From Paenibacillus tyrphae (lineage in GTDB: Bacteria; Bacillota; Bacilli; Paenibacillales; NBRC-103111): a DNA stretch of 64,000 nt. Every line of letters begins with the position of its first letter. Position 1 is the stretch's first letter. Location: assembly GCF_024158745.1 (NCBI RefSeq), contig NZ_JAMZAW010000029.1, forward strand, positions 32,310 through 96,309, written 5' to 3'. The notes below the pieces were generated by a model. That model was not told the origin of the DNA, made no database searches, and saw nothing but the letters and a program-made list of their open reading frames with translations. Position numbers and translations under genes: made by a program. Below are positions 61,087-64,000 of the stretch, piece by piece.

Positions 61087-61290
61087 TTAGTAAACTTTTA
61101 CAACGTTCTCGGCTTGCGGTCCGCGGTTGCCTTGAACAACGTTGAACTCAACGCGTTGGCCTTCGTCCAGGGACTTGAAGCCTTCGCCTTGGATCGCGCT
61201 GAAGTGTACGAATACGTCGCTGCCGCCTTCAACTTCGATGAAGCCGTAGCCTTTCTCTGCGTTAAACCATTTCACTGTACCTGTTTGCAT
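61087..61290 (-). CDS. Cold-shock protein (CspA/CspB family)
   Basis: A 67-residue single-stranded nucleic-acid chaperone of the OB fold. It carries both RNA-binding motifs, KGYGFIEVEG (RNP1) and DVFVHFSAIQ (RNP2), within the standard length. GTGGAGG precedes ATG at 61290; the frame extends to 61329 without need. Its leader, about 135 bases from a putative extended -10 promoter, contains a long AT-rich hairpin (61348..61406), the sort of structured leader known to regulate csp genes by temperature. Confidence 0.96.
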   Translation of the reverse strand: MQTGTVKWFNAEKGYGFIEVEGGSDVFVHFSAIQGEGFKSLDEGQRVEFNVVQGNRGPQAENVVKVY

Positions 61291-61347
61291 GGGTGTGACC
61301 TCCACAATTAATAAATTTAATATGCTCATTTTTAACCAAAATTAAAA

Positions 61348-61406
61348 AATTCACACATTGAAAAAAGTATCATGTAAAAAATGTCACCTTTTTCAATATG
61401 TGAATT
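61348..61406 (-). promoter_or_regulatory. Long AT-rich hairpin in the cold-shock gene leader
   Basis: Two 20-base arms (61348..61367 and 61387..61406), beginning AATTCACA and pairing at nearly every position, enclose a 19-base loop. On the minus strand the stem is followed by TTTTTTAATTTT, so it could also terminate or attenuate transcription. The predicted promoter is upstream, with an extended -10 TGGTAAAAT (61434..61442 on minus) and TTTGCC 18 bases before. The remaining part up to 61595 is AT-rich with no further gene. Confidence 0.6.
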
Positions 61407-61595
61407 CCGGTTTCATTTATAAACATTTATTTCATTTTACCACATTCCGTACGTAAAGGCAAATATCGCCGTCAACAAAAATAAGCTGCAATTATTAAGA
61501 ATTATTTAGAAAAAAGAACTAACTTTTGGGGAAGCGCCTGCCGATAGATACAAAAGAGCAATTTAAAATTTACTGTTGTTAATGGAGGAATCGCT

Positions 61596-61832
61596 GTGGA
61601 TTATACTACACCGCAACATCAAAACAAGAGTCCGAAAAGCTTCGTAGCCGCGCTGCTTCTGGCTTTCTTCTTAGGATCGCTTGGCGTTCACCGCTTCTAC
61701 GTAGGCAAGGTTGGAACCGGCATCCTGATGCTGATTACCTTGGGCGGCTTCGGTGTCTGGACATTGATTGATTTTATCATGATCGCCGTTGGGAGTTTTA
61801 CTGATTCCGATGGCAGACCTATCAAGAATTAA
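61596..61832 (+). CDS. TM2-domain protein
   Basis: A 78-residue membrane protein with the two-helix TM2 domain: FFLGSLGVHRFYVGKVGTGI (first helix and the conserved HRFY motif, about 25-44) and GGFGVWTLIDFIMIAVG (second helix with the W-x-x-x-D motif, about 50-66). The family has no settled bacterial function. GTG start at 61596, with GGAGG upstream. It is monocistronic with a strong terminator. Confidence 0.9.
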   Translation: MDYTTPQHQNKSPKSFVAALLLAFFLGSLGVHRFYVGKVGTGILMLITLGGFGVWTLIDFIMIAVGSFTDSDGRPIKN

Positions 61833-61859
61833 TTCTCATCGCCTCATAATTGACCCAAG

Positions 61860-61888
61860 AAACTGCTGCTGTGCGGCAGTTTTTTTTC
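61860..61888 (+). terminator. Terminator of the TM2 gene
   Basis: AACTGC / GCAGTT stem followed by eight T residues. It touches the 3' end of the convergent transporter remnant. Confidence 0.8.
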
Positions 61889-62621
61889 ATTCGCTCTTGT
61901 CCGGGAAGTGGAGAGTGGAAGCAATTAGAAACGATACCGCCAGCAAACAAAAGGGAACGGCGCTGATCAAATAGCGGAACGTGGCCTGCGAATCGGGTCC
62001 CGGCTGCTCCCCGCTCACATACCCGAACAGCATCCCGACCACCCAGAAAGCCAACGCCGAGATCAAGCCGCTCGATCGCGTAATAAAGCCGCCGACCGCG
62101 GTATAGACGCCCTCTCTCCGGCTTCCGGTCTGCTCGAAGTCCCGGTCGATGATCTGGCTGCTGAGCACGGGCGGCGTCACCAGAAAGCCCGCCAAGCCGA
62201 ACCCGACCGCAATGCCTGCCGCGATGCCCCCCGCAAGATTGCTGCCGAACCACAGCGGAATGACGGACAGCCCGTACACAGCCAAGGAAAGCCGCCAGCT
62301 CCGGACCGCCCCCAGTCTGCGAACGATCCAATACCACACGGCAACCAGCGGAATGACCGATACGAATACGGAGGCAAGCAGCAGGGAGACTTGCGATTCC
62401 GGGATGCGCAGAACGTATTTGGCATAAAACGGAATCATCGATCCGATCAGCCCGTTTACCGTCTGCGCGAACGAGTTGGCCAGGTTGAACAACCAGAAGA
62501 CGCGGTTTTTGAGCGTTTCGCGGAACGCCTCTCGCAGCCGGAGCGGCGGTTCTTGGTGGGCTTCCTCGCTTTCCCTTACGATCGCGGCGCATGGTCGCTT
62601 TGCCCGTGGTCTTTCAAAACT
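61887..62621 (-). pseudogene. Truncated MFS/GPH-type transporter (C-terminal half)
   Basis: The frame reads LREAFRETLKNRVFWLFNLA (second-half start of sugar-symporter-like MFS proteins) and continues through about six helices to a proper C-terminus. On the 5' side it stays open only to an in-frame TGA at 62624..62622, with no start codon before TTG 62492, which lies inside a helix. Intact relatives have 420-460 residues, so the first six helices are missing. At the same point base composition drops sharply to AT-rich DNA. I infer a deletion or insertion junction near 62620 that cut the gene. Confidence 0.75.
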
Positions 62622-62678
62622 TCAGGTGGCAACTTTTATAAACACAGAATTTATGAACAAAATTTCTTGTTAAAAATA

Positions 62679-63365
62679 TCAAGAAGATTTTATCCAATCC
62701 AAGACTTCTTTTTTTATATTGTTATAATTTTGAAGTTCATTAACATCCATTGTGAGAAGGCTTAAGGCCTCACTATCCTTGAATCTTAAAGAACCCTCAT
62801 CGTACTTTTTTTTATTTAGTAGCTCTTTTTGAAATTCAGGTTCATTTGAATACTTGCCGAATTTACTCGAAACAAATAAGAACTTTAATTCATCCTCTTT
62901 TCTCTTTTGAAAGCCTTCAGGATATTTCGGATACTTTAAAAAAACGATGTATTCTTTGTTGTTTCTGAATAAAGAGTAACCTTGTACAGAGTAGTAAATT
63001 TGATTTTTGATAAAACCCGGTTGATAAATATTTATCGTTTGATTAGTTTGAAGCTGACCTTTTAGAGATTCCTTGATTCTTACTTCTGCTTGAATAGTAT
63101 AGCTTAATTGTATGTATTTTCCGGTTGGTTCTATTATTGCAATTACATCTGATTGATCACGAAGCTGGGTTAAATCTTCTATTTTATTATCGTAGTAGGA
63201 AGATTCAGACTCGCTCAAAATATTAATTTGGGGATTACTTGATCCATCTTGAATACCAGCTAGCTGAATATCATCAGTATAAGACAGTCTTGTACTAATA
63301 CCAATGAATATACATACTAAAATCAACAGGGGAAAGAAAATGAGCAAAAACTTATTTCTTTTCAT
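62679..63365 (-). CDS. Hypothetical single-helix exported protein (228 aa)
   Basis: I do not recognise this protein. An N-terminal hydrophobic helix (about residues 5-24, a signal anchor) precedes a 200-residue, Lys/Tyr/Asn-rich extracytoplasmic part. SDVIAIIEPTGKYI, AEVRIKESLKG and NNKEYIVFLKYP resemble small beta-barrel-like folds seen in exported hypothetical proteins of bacilli. Start ATG at 63365 overlaps the ABC ATPase stop by 14 bases; GTG at 63374, three bases from GGAGAAG, is an alternative. It is co-transcribed with the ATPase. Composition is AT-rich, unlike the rest of the window. Confidence 0.6.
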   Translation of the reverse strand: MKRNKFLLIFFPLLILVCIFIGISTRLSYTDDIQLAGIQDGSSNPQINILSESESSYYDNKIEDLTQLRDQSDVIAIIEPTGKYIQLSYTIQAEVRIKESLKGQLQTNQTINIYQPGFIKNQIYYSVQGYSLFRNNKEYIVFLKYPKYPEGFQKRKEDELKFLFVSSKFGKYSNEPEFQKELLNKKKYDEGSLRFKDSEALSLLTMDVNELQNYNNIKKEVLDWIKSS

Positions 63366-64000
63366 CTTGTGCACCTTCTCCTAATCCCGTTTGGTACAAT
63401 TTTCCTTCACTCATTCTGTAGGAATAATCAGCCAATATCCTTAAATCATCCTTATTATGGCTTGCAATGAGAATTGTTGCACCACGTTTTTTTTCTTCGA
63501 GTAGTATAGTTCTTATTTGTTCTATACCATCGTCATCCAGAGCATTCGTCGGTTCATCCAAAATAATTAAATCTGGCTTTTCCATGATGGCCTGAGCGAT
63601 TCCAAGTCGTTGTTTCATACCTAATGAATACTTCCTTACAGAACGGGAATCCTTCGGATCAAGTCCTACTCGAGTCAAAGCATCTTTTATTTCTTCATCT
63701 GAAATTAATTTTTTTATAGATGCCAATACTTTCAGATTATTATATCCAGTATAATCATTCCAAAAGCTTGGCGATTCTATAATTACACCGACGCTTTCGG
63801 GAAATGAAATTTCTTTATGCAATGTTTTTCCAAACACAATAATTTGTCCGTGGTCAACTTTAATAAGCCCACTAATAGCACGAAATAACATAGTTTTTCC
63901 AGAGCCATTTCTCCCCCAAAAACCATATATTTGCCCTTTCTCTAAGGACAGCGAAATATTGTCTAATATAATATTCCCTTTAATTTTTTTCTCTATTTGT
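63352..64000 (-). CDS. ABC transporter ATP-binding protein (BcrA-like), 5' end outside window
   Basis: Partial ATPase running off the right edge; 215 residues are visible. Walker A WGRNGSGKT, signature region KYSLGMKQRLGIAQAIM and Walker B LIILDEPTNALDDDG are intact, with switch SHNKDDL. The SLGMKQRL form of the signature is typical of exporters for lantibiotics or bacitracin and of similar self-protection pumps. No internal start is needed: the frame is open to the edge, so ATG at 63891 inside the Walker A region is not the start. It is coupled to the hypothetical exported protein downstream. A permease may lie outside the window. Confidence 0.85.
   Translation of the reverse strand, partial: QIEKKIKGNIILDNISLSLEKGQIYGFWGRNGSGKTMLFRAISGLIKVDHGQIIVFGKTLHKEISFPESVGVIIESPSFWNDYTGYNNLKVLASIKKLISDEEIKDALTRVGLDPKDSRSVRKYSLGMKQRLGIAQAIMEKPDLIILDEPTNALDDDGIEQIRTILLEEKKRGATILIASHNKDDLRILADYSYRMSEGKLYQTGLGEGAQDEKK

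Noticed and set aside
1..64000. tRNA, rRNA or tmRNA genes
   Set aside because: No cloverleaf with a conserved TTCGA arm and no rRNA-like segment was noticed on either strand by eye; a covariance search was not possible.

Overview
The window looks like chromosomal DNA of a Gram-positive, spore-former-related Firmicute of the Paenibacillaceae, most likely Paenibacillus or a close relative. Grounds: moderately high GC; AGGAGG-type ribosome sites with several TTG and GTG starts; S-layer-homology (SLH) surface proteins; YesM/YesN-type sensor kinase and AraC-type response regulator pairs; CUT1 and CUT2 sugar ABC operons; and a Fur-regulated NEAT/sortase B heme system. I see no rRNA, tRNA, CRISPR array, phage or transposase gene.

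Layout. 1-4.2 kb: the edge of an MHYT-PAS histidine kinase, an AIM24-like gene pair, a small membrane protein and a YkuK-type gene. 4.2-13.8 kb (minus): a sugar-use cluster with sensor kinase, response regulator, binding protein, two CUT1 permeases, a Gfo/Idh/MocA dehydrogenase and two TIM-barrel isomerases. 14.0-17.3 kb (plus): a D-amino-acid operon (D-threonine-aldolase-like PLP enzyme, N-acyl-D-amino-acid deacylase, RidA). 17.4-23.2 kb: single genes including a polysaccharide deacetylase, a Fur-controlled siderophore ATPase and queF. 23.4-31.8 kb: an SLH lipoprotein followed by a 2417-residue surface protein. 32-39 kb: nitroreductase, AlkD, a decayed ECF sigma factor beside a D,D-carboxypeptidase lipoprotein, a stalk-domain lipoprotein and a YeiH-like exporter. 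39.1-42.8 kb (minus): mglBAC-type galactose transporter.

43.3-55.6 kb is the heme island. A minus-strand operon encodes an NPQTG-anchored NEAT protein, a secreted NEAT protein, a 1230-residue protein with five NEAT domains and three SLH domains, IsdE, IsdF-like permease, ATPase and class B sortase. Divergent from it is a second heme/iron transporter (binding protein, permease, ATPase) ending in an IsdG-type heme monooxygenase. Three Fur boxes lie between the two operons. The genes together suggest heme capture at the S-layer, passage through the wall-anchored NEAT protein, import by two transporters and cytosolic cleavage to release iron.

55.5-60.0 kb (minus) holds a sugar-binding protein with a YesM-type kinase and YesN-type regulator, resembling the XylFII-LytS-YesN three-component sensors. 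Two 16-bp direct repeats spaced exactly 21 bp upstream of mglB are a possible target. 60-61.9 kb carries a methyltransferase, YdjO, a cold-shock protein with a structured leader and a TM2 protein. At about 62.62 kb a truncated MFS transporter meets AT-rich DNA carrying a hypothetical protein and an ABC ATPase that runs off the window.

The most unusual non-coding features are two palindromic elements of nearly equal length (269 and 268 bp, at 3.9 and 43.0 kb). They share a GGTGGGGTAT core stem and have terminator-like hairpins at both ends. A cluster of AATAGAGGAACT repeats lies at 34.1-34.3 kb.
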